A stretch of DNA of 64,000 nucleotides from Mesostigma viride. Lineage: Eukaryota; Streptophyta; Mesostigmatophyceae; Mesostigmatales; Mesostigmataceae. Made by a program: the position numbers and the translations under genes. Below are positions 9,470-20,595 of this stretch, piece by piece. The notes beneath the pieces are model-generated. The model was given only the letters and a program-made list of their open reading frames with translations, was not told the DNA's origin and made no database searches. Every line of letters starts with the position of its first letter. Positions within the stretch are counted from its first letter, which is position 1. The stretch lies in the NCBI GenBank assembly GCA_009746045.1, contig RPFO01000256.1, positions 395,001 to 459,000 on the forward strand, in the 5' to 3' direction.

Positions 9470-10593
9470 ATCCTCTACTGCGGATCGACGACATCTTCAA
9501 CCGTGTCCAGGGGGCTACGTGTTTCACCGTCATCGACTGTGCGGACGGGTTTTTGCAGCTTCGCATCGCGCCAGAAGACTGCCACAAGACCGCGTTCGCT
9601 ACGCCCTTCGGTCACTACCAGTTTCGGGTGGCGGCAATGGGGCTGTGTAATTCGCCTGCGTCCTTCCAGATGCTGATGAACGACATCCTCCGTCCGGTGA
9701 TGGGCACAGCCCACTTGCCGCAGGTCTCCCAGGATCTGGCGGACCCGCAGAAGGGGGCGCGCCCGCCCTGGACCTACAAGCGCACGTGCGCGCTGGCGTA
9801 TCTGGACGACATCCTGGTGTACTCCAAGACGTTCGAGGAGCACCTGGAGGATATGTTGACGCAGTGCTGCAGATCATGGAGGATGAGCACCTGTCGGCGC
9901 GGAAGGCCAAGGTGCGCGCCGGTCGCTGCGTGCCGTTTCTGGGCCATACCCTGTCCGCGGACGGCATCGCGACCGACCCGGAGAAGATCGAGGCTGTCCA
10001 GCAATGGCCGGTCCCTACGGACGTGAAAGGGGTGCGCAGTTTCCTGGGGTTGGCATCCTACTACCGGCGGTTCATCCCGAGGTTTGCCACCATCGCCGCC
10101 CCGATCAACGCTCTTCTCAAGAAGGGTACCCCGTTCCTTTGGGCTGAGCAGTGCCAACAGGCTTTCGAGGCACTTAAGCGCCACCTCACCACAGCGCCGG
10201 TCCTTGTCCTGCCGGATCCGTCCCTTCCTTTCGTCGTGGCTACTGACGCCAGTAAGGTGGCCATCGGGGGTGTTCTCCTGCAGGACCAAGACAAGGGCCT
10301 TCAGCCCATCGAGTACATACATCTCACGCACAATGATTCCGGCGGAGCGGAATTATCCAGTGCATCAGCAGGAACTCCTGGCAGTAGTCTACAGCTGCCA
10401 CACGTGGCGTCATCATCTCCTGGGGGCCCAGTTTTCGGTGGCCATCAGTGAGCAGGGGGATCTCGACCCCCATCGCCTGGTAATCCACACGGACCACAGG
10501 CCGCTCACCCACCTCCTGGTGCAGCCCAACCTGACGCCCCGCCAGGCGCGGTGGATGGAGTACCTGTCACAGTTTGCGCCGTTCAAGATCCAA
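9470..10593 (+). pseudogene. Ty3 reverse transcriptase (core) and RNase H, part 2
   Basis: RT resumes with YPLLRIDDIFNRVQGATCFT and continues through TAFATPFGHYQFRVAAMGLC, SPASFQMLMNDIL and the catalytic LAYLDDILVYSKTFEEHLED. About 20 extra residues lie between MNDILRPVM and YLDD compared with typical Ty3 RTs. After a frame change near 9850 it continues LGHTLSADGIATDPEKIEAV and SFLGLASYYRRFIPRFA, the connection region, then RNase H with VVATDASKVAIGGVL. A second shift near 10335 leads to YPVHQQELLAVVYSCHTWRH and IHTDHRPLTHLL. The reading is broken at KIQ (10593) by an inverted-repeat element and resumes at 13207 as YVKGADNVVPDALSRR. Confidence 0.9.
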
Positions 10594-13206
10594 GAGGTGT
10601 TGCGCTGGATTAGGACAAATTGCGGAAGGCATCAGAAGTGTCCTAAATGAAATGTTGAAAAACGTGTTTTATTTAACCAGGGGCATTGGCAAATAAGGTT
10701 TGGAATGGTTTTCACCATGTAACTGTATCGGCAGTGGCAATTTACCGTAAAAATACCGTGTTTCAGTACCAAACGCTATAAACGTTGTCACCACTCGGTG
10801 ATGACACAATATTCCCAAGGTATTATACAACATGATACGGTATTCCCCAGGTATTATACAACAAGAATGGATCCACGGTGTGCCATTGTGTGGTCGAACA
10901 CTATCTCATACGTGTGGTGTTGTCAATTCCGTGGCAGCGACCCTTAACGGCATCAATGTGCGTTACCTGCGGGGCTTGGAACCCAGGCATCTCTGAACAA
11001 TTTTTTACTAGATAATAAACATGCACCTGCAAGAAGTTGGGCAGGCCAGTGAATACCAGCTATGGCTGCATAGACAGTATGAGAAGAAGCAGCTTACGGA
11101 ATGTGGCTGAATGGAAAAGGAGCGACCTCGAATGGAAAAGGAGCGACCTCGATCCGACCAGTCGTTAAGAAGTTATGACGACAGCAATGTCGGCAGGCCA
11201 CATGTCATCAAGTTAGTCGTTTCCTATAGAACCTTCTAGAAGATATATTGCGACAGCCATGCTGAGTCAGAGAGTCTAGAGCCTTCTATATTGCGTCAAT
11301 ACCTGCTGAGTCAGATTGCGCTTTGCGCTATCAATCATGATATTTCTATGCAATATAAAGGCGCGATGGCCTCTGGGCCACAGCCATCTTTACTAACGCA
11401 AACACTCACCTGTTTCACCTCAACGCAAGAGGCACTTTCCAAAAGTGCGCTGAGCATGCACCGGCCCCCCAACAAGGCCCGATTCCTCGAAACAAGCGGC
11501 TGGAGCACAGAAGCGCCATCACCGGAACCAGCTACAAAAAATTGCCCGCTATGAAGCCTCAGCCTTGCAACCCCACATTTCTTCATCCAATACCCATTCC
11601 AGCGTCGAATATTAAGTGGAAAGCATGCAATGTTAGCCGCCACGTATTGCTGGCTTAGCTGCACCATGAATCGGCCGCGGATGCCACCTATTTCCCCCTT
11701 GCGGGGGCGTGGAAATGGCAAAGGCATAGAGTTACTATCCCGCAGCCCTACCGCGAGAGAGATTTTTTAAAAAACTCAATGAATTATGCTAAAAATTAGC
11801 TCGATCATTGATTAGTAACTCGTTGATTCCCCGACAGTAATTTGGCCAGCCATAGCTCGGTAGGATGTCTGGCAATTACTGGGGTCGTGCTGCGTGCATA
11901 GCACCTCGGGCAGCCTTGTGTGGAATCGCCTGGCCATACCTTGTGTGGAATCGCCTGGCAGCGCATTCCAACCGTAGAGACTTGTTTCGAGTACCGGCGG
12001 GTGAAACTCTGGTGCTAGATACTCTGGGCCATACCTTGTGTGGAATCGCCTGGCATCGCATTCTAACCGTAGATACTTGTTTCGAGTACCGGCGAGTGAA
12101 ACTCCGGTGCCAGATACTCTGGGCCATACCTTGTGTGGCATCGCCCTGGCATCGCATTCTAACCTAGATACTTGTTTCGAGTACCGGCGAGTGAAACTCC
12201 GGTGCCAGATACTGGGGGCATACCTTGTGTGGAATCGCCTTGGCATCGCATTCTAACCGTAGATACTTGTTTCGAGTACCGGCGAGTGAAACTCCGGTGC
12301 CAGATACTCGGGGCGATACCTTGTTTTGGAATTTGGAATCGCCTGGCATCGCCTTCCAAGATACGCCAGGTCCCGCTTGAATTTTTGCCAGCGACCTCCG
12401 GGATTGTTGGCAGCGCAATGACGATGGCGGATGACTATGTCGGATTTTAGTGGCTGGATGCATGAAAAATGTCGGGAGTTTCAACATAATGGTAGGGGTT
12501 AACGATATAATTTAGGTTATGCAGGAGATTCCTGTCGACAGTGGGCATTGGAAAAAAAAGGATGATGCCAAGAAAGAGGACCTTTTGGGCGGTGCTAACC
12601 ACCCGTGCCTCAAAAATTGCGGCAAGCAGGTGCATGGTTTCTGCACCGGAATGTTTCAAGAGCCGGATGCGGAAGAGGGAACGCGGGATGGACTTGCCCG
12701 GAGTGTGGCGGGCCAGGGCGCCGTTCAGAACCAAACGATGATACCATGGCGGTAGATAACAAGCCCAGCGGCCCGGACCTGCCAACCGACAATCAAAGTT
12801 CTACCTTATACTATTCTGATCAGGCACTCCGCAAAGGTGAAAACCATTTGCGTTCAGTGCCACTTATACTATGGCCATAATGTGTGAAGCTAGCGTTTTC
12901 ACGTTTGTTGCTTTCTGACGACAATACTGTGTGAAGTCATTATGTGTCCTGACATGACTTATTGCCCATGATGACTTCGAACTGTGGGAGAATCTCTCAT
13001 GCATTATATGGATCATGCCACATAGAGCCGGAATCACGTCCATGTTCGTTTCACGGTTGGACAAGTTTGAGATTGAGAAAATTAATGTCCCCTATATTAG
13101 AATCAATGTTAGCCACACATAAGGAGACCAAATCAACTTATTTTCTTGAGTCGGCATCAAAAGTGTCCTAAATTTCGCAATTTGTCCTAATCCAGTGCAA
13201 CACCTC
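10594..13206. mobile_element. 2.6-kb inverted-repeat DNA element inserted in Ty3 RNase H
   Basis: The ends are inverted repeats of about 31 bp with one mismatch: GAGGTGTTGCGCTGGATTAG at the left, and at the right the complement with one base different. A 3-bp duplication CAA flanks it (10591-10593 and 13207-13209). Removing it restores the RNase H reading KIQ-YVKGADNVV. No transposase is visible. The interior has a 94-bp minisatellite and short duplications, for example a 21-bp block repeated at 11110-11152. GTCCTAA motifs near both ends recall the element at 14801. The superfamily is not recognised. Confidence 0.78.
11932..12350. repeat. Minisatellite, about 94-bp unit, four to five copies
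   Basis: Units begin GGCCATACCTTGTGTGG at about 11932, 12026, 12121, 12214 and 12309. Each runs through GATACTTGTTTCGAGTACCG and ends near CCAGATACT. Copies differ by a few substitutions and one- or two-base indels. Open frames on both strands here are by-products of the repeat. Confidence 0.9.
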
Positions 13207-13434
13207 CAATATGTCAAGGGCGCGGACAATGTGGTGCCCGACGCCCTCTCGCGACGGGCGGACTATTGGTTCTACGAGGACATGGACGTGCTGCATACCA
13301 CCTGTGTACCAGTGGCCGCCCCGGGGACCGCCTACGGTATGGTACTACGGTCTCCCCGGGCCCGCCACTTGTTTCATCTTGGGCACACCACCATGGATGA
13401 CTTGTCACCCCTCCCGGAGGAGACGGTTCACTGA
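13207..13434 (+). pseudogene. Ty3 RNase H C-terminus and linker
   Basis: It carries YVKGADNVVPDALSRR, the conserved end of Ty3 RNase H, followed by a linker that stops at 13432-13434. The integrase follows in another frame. It is the continuation of 9470-10593 after the insertion. Confidence 0.85.
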
Positions 13435-13452
13435 CCAAGCGCCCACGAGGAC

Positions 13453-14800
13453 GTGGACACCCCCGGGGAGGGGGAGGGGTCGCATGCGCGCGGGTCGCAT
13501 GCGCGCGTGCCCCTTAGTCACGTGGTGCCGCCCCAGGGAATTTTTCAGCTTCAGCCGCTCGGCCCTCCCACCGTCTTCTCAGAATTCGTCAACCAGGCGG
13601 GTACGGATGCGGCGGAACCGGCTGCGGACGCGTTCACAGTCACGTCGGACTTGGAGACGCTGATCAGCCGTTTCACGGTCACGGAGGAAGCAGCACTTGA
13701 AGCCATCCGGGCACATCCCCAGCAGATGGGGGCCTACCCTTGCAAGTTCCAGGATGGGCGCCTGTTCGTGAGTGCCCAGCCGGAGGAATGGCGGCTGTAT
13801 GTTCCTGAGCTTTGTAGGGCTGCCTTGCTTCACGAGCTCCATGATTCCCTTCTGGGCGGACATCAAGGAAGTCACCGCCTCCTTCCCCGGGCCCGTAAGC
13901 ACTTCTACTGGCCAGGGATGATTAAGGAGTATATCGAGACGTATGTGCGCCAGTGCCCCTCGTGTCAGATCATGAAGTCCAGGAACACGGGCTCTCAGGC
14001 AGTCCCTAAGACGCTGCCGGATCCTATGGGTCCTTGGGATTCTATCATGATGGACTTCATCGGCCCGTTTAAGAAGACGAAGAACGGCAACAGCATGGTC
14101 TTGGTGTTCGTGGACCGCCTGACGCGCATGTGTCACCTGGTCCCGTGTCCGGTCGACCTCACAGCGGAGGAGTGCGCCAGGATATACCTGACGCACGTGT
14201 TTCGGTTTCACGGGCTCAGCCGGCAGTTCGTCTCTGACCGCGACAAGCTCTTCACAGCCAAATTCTGGCAGGAGTTTTTCGAGCGACTGGGCACCAAGGT
14301 GTCGCTGGGCACTGCCTACCACAGCTCGTCGTCGCACCTTTTGGAGCGGTTGAACCGCACGGTGCAAGAGACCATGCGACACTACACTGACACGGTGGGC
14401 AGCAATTGGGAAGAACTTCTGGGCTTGGTGGAGTTTTCCCTGAACAATGCCCCCCAGGCCGCCCATGGGTTTACTCCCTTTTTCCTCAACTCCGGCCGAC
14501 ACCCTCTCACACCGCTCGACTTGCTTGTGAGCCCCGAACTTGGAGAGGATCAGGTCAAGCTGGACACCCTTCAGGGGGTTGAGCGGTTGCTGCAGCGGAT
14601 GCACCAGACGCATAACAGCGCAGTTCAGGGCTACCGCGCAGCGACAGAGCGGTATCTGGAGAGGACAGCCGGCAAGCGGGATCACCGGACGCCGTCCATC
14701 GAGGTGGGCGATTGGGTCCTGGTTGAGGGCCCGCAGTTCGGGCGATTTTCACACAAGGTGGAGAAGGAGCTGAAGACTAAGCTCCGTCCCATGTTCCTGG
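13453..14800 (+). CDS. Ty3 integrase, all but the C-terminal tail
   Basis: The open frame of roughly 450 codons holds the integrase. A zinc-binding HHCC domain is present: H at LLHELHDSLLGGH (about 13829-13863), then FYWPGMIKEYIETYVRQCPSCQ (about 13900-13965). The catalytic core has Asp in MMDFIGPF (about 14047), Asp in FVSDRDKLF (about 14227) and Glu in LLERLNRTVQE (about 14341), so all three catalytic residues are kept. NNAPQAAHGFTPFFLNSGRHP follows, as is usual in Ty3 integrases. The reading is cut at LRPMFL (14800) and resumes at 16576 with GPYKVLTKL, the GPY/F motif. The protein inserts element cDNA into the genome. Confidence 0.93.
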
Positions 14801-16571
14801 TGTTAATCCACTCACGGTCCTAAATTTAGGACTTTGTCCTAAATTGTCCTAGAGGTCACTATAACCGAGGTACCGGGGGGGGGGGGTCACTAAATGGACC
14901 GTACCCCATGTGGACCGTACCCGGCATGATGTACCCGACCCGTGGTACCGGCACATGGTACCCGGATTCCGTACCCGGGTACCGGATATAATGGCGGGAA
15001 AGTAGGTACCTCGACCAAAAATATAAACGATTTTGGAGCGAAAAAGTGGGTGCGGGAATGATCTGAGGTGGATATGGCGACCTGATAATCGTGGCCGGCG
15101 TTTTCACGTGCGTTCATCATTTCGGGCGCCCAGTAGCAAAAACGAAAGGTCGTTAGTTATGCTTAAAGGCTGTGAATTTTTCTGCGCAAGTTTTTATGTG
15201 TAGCGCTGTAGCACAGCGGCACAACACAAATGGGTCGCAGATCGCCTGCTCGCGGAGGGTCGATTTTGGCACAAACATGTTAGTGTATTAGCAATGGTGG
15301 TGCGAATCAAGCCAGGAAATTTTTGTGGACGATTTTGATTATAGTCTGCAGTTTATAAACGGAGTATTTGACATGGGAGCGCCTGGGCCGTGATATTCTT
15401 GCCCGATTTCCATTGTCGACCATGTTTTAGGGACGTTCAGGCTGGGCAGCGAGCGCACCTTATAGGTCTTCACTTTCGGTATTTCTTGGACCTAGAACGC
15501 AGCACAAGCGTGGTTTATATCATTTTCGAACCGGTTGGCCAGCTTTGGTGCGCTCAGCTCTCGGAAAGCTGACCTCGCTGCGGATTTCAGCGACTTTTTT
15601 GCAACCATCTGGAATGAGGCGACGTAAGTAGCAGGTACGTGCCGGGGTGCCCTAGATCATGAGTGTAACTGGCAACGCTGTCGTGGTGTTTTGAGTCAGT
15701 AAGCTATGCCTAAAAGAGGGGACGCTCTCTGTGCACATAACTGTCACACATAGTTGGTTCACGTCATACAATTTTTTACGTCTCTATCTTCGTCGTCCGC
15801 TGCAGCTAAAACACACATGCGTAAGAGCATTTTTACTCATGTGTTAGTTATGAACCATGGTCCTATGGCCTGCAGTCGTTCAGGGTGTTCTCAGACAGTA
15901 TATACAGTATGGTTTACGTGTTACATGCACCCTGATTTCGCTCACAAAGCGTTGCATGTTAGCACAACATTGTTCTGTAACTTGATTTGGCTGCATTCAT
16001 GTGTTAGTTGCAATGCAAATGCAATGTTTTTTCATCGCTGGGTGGTGGCCAGCATGTCCGTGATGTCAAAGAAGGTTTGGCATATGCTTAGAGAAAGTTT
16101 ACCGCAAGGGGTGGGCCATGTTCAAGCCGGGCAACCTCAGCAACCATGCAACCGTATATTGCATTACCTGCACCATCTGTGACACCGTTAAGCACGCGTA
16201 TATATAGAGGCAGCCACAGCAGGGTATGGCCTTGTTATACGCTGCCCCGCCATCCCAAGGCCTCGTAGGGTCCCCTAGCGCTTGTAAGATGCTCAAGGGA
16301 CCGTGTGGATAGCATGGTCATGCGTTGACACTAATTGGTCCTATTGGTCCTAAATTCTCATTTTGACCAAATTCGCGGTTTGAGGCCTGCCATGGGCCAG
16401 GGTCCATTCAGGCACTAAATGTAATTATTTGAACCCAGGTTTTTTATAGAAACTAAAAAAGTGTGTTATCTGTCATGGGCACGAATGCCAGGGTCAAATT
16501 TTAATGTTTGCATGTATATATTTTAATTCCAAGTGGTCCTAAATTTAGGACTTTTTCTGGGAAAACTAACA
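14801..16571. mobile_element. 1.8-kb inserted element in Ty3 integrase, short inverted ends
   Basis: The insertion splits the integrase GPY/F motif and is flanked by CTGG (14797-14800 and 16572-16575). The ends are TGTTA and TAACA. Just inside each end lies the same 16-bp palindrome GTCCTAAATTTAGGAC (14817-14832 and 16536-16551). No coding region is recognised. A G run (14877-14886) and several GGTACC-type repeats lie near the left end. The exact ends depend on whether the duplication is read as 3 or 4 bp. Confidence 0.65.
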
Positions 16572-16575
16572 CTGG

Positions 16576-16943
16576 GTCCCTACAAGGTCCTCACCAAGCT
16601 CGACGATGTCATGTTCCAGGTGGACATCCCAGTGTCCTGGAACCTTACGTCCAACCGTTTCCACCGTGACCAGCTGAAGTTGTATCACCAGAATACCATT
16701 CAGGGCAGGGTCAATCCCCCAGCCCCACTGGAGTTCAATCCGGACACGGGGGAACAGGAGGACGAGGTGGCAGCGATCGTGGGACACCGGGATGTCAAAC
16801 GGGGACGAGGGGTCCAGCGACAATACCGGGTGCGATGGCGATTCGCACAGCATGAGTCTGAGGACTCCTGGCGCACCGCTACTGAGTTAGCGGGGTGCGC
16901 CCGCTTACTAGAAGCATATAAGAAGACGCACCAGTTGCGTTAG
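16576..16943 (+). CDS. Ty3 integrase tail with GPY/F motif and chromodomain
   Basis: GPYKVLTKLDDVMFQVDIP is the end of the GPY/F module. HRDQLKLYH follows, then a chromodomain: EVAAIVGHRDVKRGRGVQRQ, YRVRWRFAQHESEDSW and a closing helix up to the stop at 16941-16943. Chromodomains on Ty3 integrases are known to guide integration to modified chromatin. The aromatic positions appear partly kept (YRVRW and the W of EDSW). Confidence 0.88.
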
Positions 16944-17141
16944 CAGACCACATCCGGTAGGGTGTAGGGTGAGAGTGGTGTGTGAGCTGGGTATCAGGTA
17001 CACGCCGACTAACGCCCTGGCATCTTGTGTGTGGGCTGTGCAGGGGGACGCCGCGGAGGCGCTTCCCAGGGGCCAGACTTCCGTCGGCGCCGTGGAGGCT
17101 GCAGACGCGGAAATCCGGGAAGCAGACGGGGAGCATTACAA

Positions 17142-17910
17142 TTCGTTCAAGTGGCCCGCCGGAGCGGCTGTACAATTTTTCCCAGTGAGCGCGCTGCCAA
17201 GTGTACTTGTGGGCAAATTTTTAGGTGCCCCGTCACTTCGAGGTACTAAAAATTAGGCTACGGTACGAATTCAGCGAATTTCAGCGAATTTTCAGTCGAA
17301 CCAAAGGAAGTGACGGCAACTACCAAAAAGTTTCCGTTACGAATTTTCAGCCCGACACTCGCGCAAAATGAAGTGACGGCAACTACCAAAACGTTTCCGT
17401 TACGAATTTTCACTCCCACACGTTTGCACAAGAGGAAGTGACGGCAACTACCAAAAAGTTTCCGTTACGAATTTTCAGTCCCACACTTCGCGCAAATTTT
17501 AGTAGGGCTGCACGCAAGCTACCTTTCAAAATTTTGCGCTAGTATGGAACGCATTTCATTCGTCTGGAGGAACGCTGCCCGCCAACTACCCCCGTTCAGA
17601 AAGTTCCGCCGAAATTTACTTGAGATTTGGAAATCTGAACGTCCGCGCAAATTTTAGTAGGGCTGCACGCAAGCTACCTTTCAAAATTTTGCGCAAGTAT
17701 GGAACGCAATTCATTCGTCCGGAGGAATGCTGCTCGTCAACTGCCCCCGTTCAGAAAGTTGCGCCGAACTTTACTTGAGATTTGGAAATCTGAACGTGCG
17801 GTTGGAGTTTCGCGGGGAAACCCAAGTTCCCGAGTAATTCACCAATGACGCGCTTCGAACACTTGCCCGCTAAAACCTAAGCAGCCGCTCCGGCTGGCCA
17901 CTTAAACGAA
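17142..17910. mobile_element. Inverted-repeat element with internal direct repeats
   Basis: A 29-bp inverted repeat bounds it (17142-17170 and 17882-17910). The core is GCCGGAGCGGCTG, preceded by TTCGTT and AAGTGGCC, with two mismatches. Inside are three copies of a block of about 60 bp containing GAAGTGACGGCAACTACC (about 17306-17484), then two tandem copies of about 153 bp starting CGCAAATTTTAGTAGGGC (about 17490-17795). No clear target duplication is seen. It separates the Ty3 pol from the downstream ORF and contains no gene. It could instead be a structured part of the Ty3 element. Confidence 0.6.
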
Positions 17911-17943
17911 ACTTGATGGTCCAGCGAGGGAGATCTGGTTGAC

Positions 17944-20286
17944 ATGGATATACCCGACGATCCTGAGGTCCCAGAACCAGAAGTGGGGGCGAGGACGCAG
18001 ATAGCTCGTGGAGAGCCTGCAGTCCGAGGGGGTGCGCCAGGGGCCGGGGGCTCGGGAGATGGTGGCGGACAGACGGGGCCTTCATCTGGCCGCGAGCGCC
18101 GGCAAGAAACATCGTCCAGACCCGGAGCACCGGACACGCGTACGTTGCAGCTAGTGAAGGAGCTGCACGAGGAGACGTTTAATCCCCGAGTGTTCTTGCG
18201 CGACTGTGGTCGGGAGGGTGAAGCCTTGTTGGAACGCCGACGTCGGCGCCGTAACCGGATGCCTTCGGACCTCCGCGCTGATTCCATTATGGCGCGGGTC
18301 GGCCCCGGGTATTTGGATACTTTTCGGGGGTTCGTGCGGCGCAACGTGGGGTTCAAGATCGAGACCCGCACTGCAGCGCACAACGGCGTGGTGGTCGGCA
18401 CGGAGTGGGAAACCCATGAGCGGGAGTGTTCTTGTCACGCGTGCATGAACGCGCTGGAAGCGGGTCTGGCATTTCCACGGCTTTTGCTCCTCCTACTCCC
18501 ACCCGCAGTGCGGAAACTGCTGGTACAATGCTTTCCCCGGTACCTTCCGATGGAGGGGGCGATACGGGGCGAGAAATGTCTGCGCGAGGGGCAGTATTCG
18601 TTACGGCAGGCGCTGGATCGCATAGTGGCCATGGATGATGAGGACCAGGACGATGGGAGTGAGGGGTATGACTCTGATTCCGACGACCATCCTCCACGCC
18701 CTCCCTCTCGTTCCCCTCCGCGGGATCCGCCCTCTCGGGGCTCCCAGGGGAGCGGCGCAGGAAACCGTCCTGTGCCGCGTTATGAGGCGCCACCGCCGGC
18801 GACGGGCTGGGGGCGACCTCCTGGGCGTGAGACGCGGAGTCTTCCGAGGGCTACCGGATGGGGTGGGGGCAGCCAAACCGCTTCTCGACGTGCTCCGGAG
18901 CGGCTGGCACGTCGTCGCTCGCCATCACCGCCCTCCCGCTCGCGTTCCCGCTCGGACTCAGGGACCGAGGTACGACCCGCTCGCCAAGCGTCACCACCAT
19001 CTCGTCGCCCGGAGGATCGTCACTGGGAGCGCACGTGGGGGTCCGCGGTGGAGTTGGAGCGAGAGCGAGAGAGCCGGCGACAGCGAACGGATACGACGGA
19101 GACCGCGGTGGCTAGGGCAGAACGGCCGGCCAGAGAGGAGCCTTTTGATGTGGTCCCCGCTAGCACTCGACCGTCCGATGTGGGCCAAGGGGAGCCTACC
19201 TTCCATGTCTCCCTGGAGCCTCGTTCCCGAGCGGAAGGGGTTCCACCGGAGCCTAACTTCCTGGTCTCCTTGGAGCCACGTCCCCGGCCTGCCCAAGCCG
19301 GATCGTCGATGTCACGTCCTGCGGAGGGACCCAGCAGACCCACCACCTCGGATCGACCCTCGCACCTTCCCGCGGAGGGACCGTGCCTACATACCGTACG
19401 GATTGCCGCGGAAGGTCCCAGCGTGACGGGTGTCATGGTGCCGGCAGAGCCCGTGGTAACCATCGAGACGCTCGTGGCAGCGGTGCAATCAGGGCATGGT
19501 CTGATACAGCGTATGCTGGACCAGCTCGGGCGCCAGGGCGATCAGTCAGTCGCCACCTCAGTGGGCTACGAGGCAGCTTCCAGGGCTCCGGGGACTTCAC
19601 ACGAGGAGTGGTCGATGGGGGATTTCATACGGACGATTCCGGGAAGGGCAGTAAGGCATGGTGGGCCGGGGCCTCGTACGGAGAAGTTGTGTGTGGTGTT
19701 CGAGGGACCTCTGTTCCCGGTCCCTCCTGGTATGCACCTGCCCGCTCCTTTGGTGTTTCAAGCGGGTCCCTGGTGCGCGGTCGACCGTGGTGCCTACTGG
19801 GAACAACTAGAAATCACCTTCTTCCCACAGGCTCCACTGCCCTTACCGCAACCCGACGATCTTCGTTTTCCCCAGACGGTGGGGCACACTGTGCGGTTCG
19901 GTACCGAGGATTGGTGGGACTGGAGATATCAGGTGGATGGAGTGGGGCACGTGGTGACGCCGCCCAAGGTGGCCCCAGCGGAAGGGCGTGCCTTCCTGGA
20001 ACGGGTGGTGCCTGATATTGTAGGGGCTCCAAGGGTGACTATCATCGAGGATCACGTGCGCACAGAGGTTTTTATGATGGGGGTGAAGTTTGTTCGCGAG
20101 CACCGCTGTGGGGTGGTGGATTGGTCGGCGCTGACCCTTCTCTTTACCCACCCCCAGTACCTTGCTGGGTTCCTGGCCATGTGGCCCCGGGGTATACGTG
20201 GGTGGAGCTATCCAGGATGGGTCGACAGAAGACGTCCCCATATCAGATCGCCTTCGAGGGGGATTTATGTGCGCACCCCGGGGTGA
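17944..20286 (+). CDS. 780-codon ORF of unknown function between Ty3 pol and 3' LTR
   Basis: The start at 17944 (MDIPDDPEVPEPEVG) is the first ATG of a long, clearly coding-like frame. Visible parts: an acidic/Pro/Gly N-terminus; an Arg run (ERRRRRRNRM, about residue 95) before a compact region with ETHERECSCHACMNALEAGL and leucine-rich helices; an Asp-rich stretch (about 230-245); a long Arg/Ser/Pro-rich disordered middle; and a folded-looking C-terminal third (PGPRTEKLCVVFEGPLFP, GTEDWWDWRYQVDG). I see no CCHC knuckle, protease, signal peptide or membrane segment. Another frame to 20369 (SPYQIAFEGDLCAHPG to RRATSGGR) suggests the true end was lost by a frame shift near 20190. Its position matches the extra or env-like ORF of some Ty3 elements. 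I do not recognise the family. Confidence 0.6.
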   Translation: MDIPDDPEVPEPEVGARTQIARGEPAVRGGAPGAGGSGDGGGQTGPSSGRERRQETSSRPGAPDTRTLQLVKELHEETFNPRVFLRDCGREGEALLERRRRRRNRMPSDLRADSIMARVGPGYLDTFRGFVRRNVGFKIETRTAAHNGVVVGTEWETHERECSCHACMNALEAGLAFPRLLLLLLPPAVRKLLVQCFPRYLPMEGAIRGEKCLREGQYSLRQALDRIVAMDDEDQDDGSEGYDSDSDDHPPRPPSRSPPRDPPSRGSQGSGAGNRPVPRYEAPPPATGWGRPPGRETRSLPRATGWGGGSQTASRRAPERLARRRSPSPPSRSRSRSDSGTEVRPARQASPPSRRPEDRHWERTWGSAVELERERESRRQRTDTTETAVARAERPAREEPFDVVPASTRPSDVGQGEPTFHVSLEPRSRAEGVPPEPNFLVSLEPRPRPAQAGSSMSRPAEGPSRPTTSDRPSHLPAEGPCLHTVRIAAEGPSVTGVMVPAEPVVTIETLVAAVQSGHGLIQRMLDQLGRQGDQSVATSVGYEAASRAPGTSHEEWSMGDFIRTIPGRAVRHGGPGPRTEKLCVVFEGPLFPVPPGMHLPAPLVFQAGPWCAVDRGAYWEQLEITFFPQAPLPLPQPDDLRFPQTVGHTVRFGTEDWWDWRYQVDGVGHVVTPPKVAPAEGRAFLERVVPDIVGAPRVTIIEDHVRTEVFMMGVKFVREHRCGVVDWSALTLLFTHPQYLAGFLAMWPRGIRGWSYPGWVDRRRPHIRSPSRGIYVRTPG

Positions 20287-20595
20287 TGACCCGTCATATG
20301 ACCCCCGTGGGGCGACGGGCTCTCCTTGAGGCCCAGCAGCAGCGGCGGGCCACCAGCGGCGGACGCTAGTAGAGAGATATTTCAGTTTTTGGGACGGATC
20401 GTGGAATGGTCCAATCCACAGAGTTCTGGCTACTACGTCAGGGTTGGTCACGCGTATCAACCTCTAGAGGAACTTGTATTACTGACCTGCGGGTGAACCG
20501 AGGTCGGGACATAGTACTCTTATAGTAGTCTTGTTTTGCTTCCTTATCCTATCCTTGTAGGGTAGGGACTACCGACCCCCGTGGGGGGGGAGGAG

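Noticed and set aside
13579-14685. 368-codon minus-strand ORF opposite the Ty3 integrase
   Set aside because: It is the antisense shadow of the integrase, which has all catalytic motifs on the plus strand.
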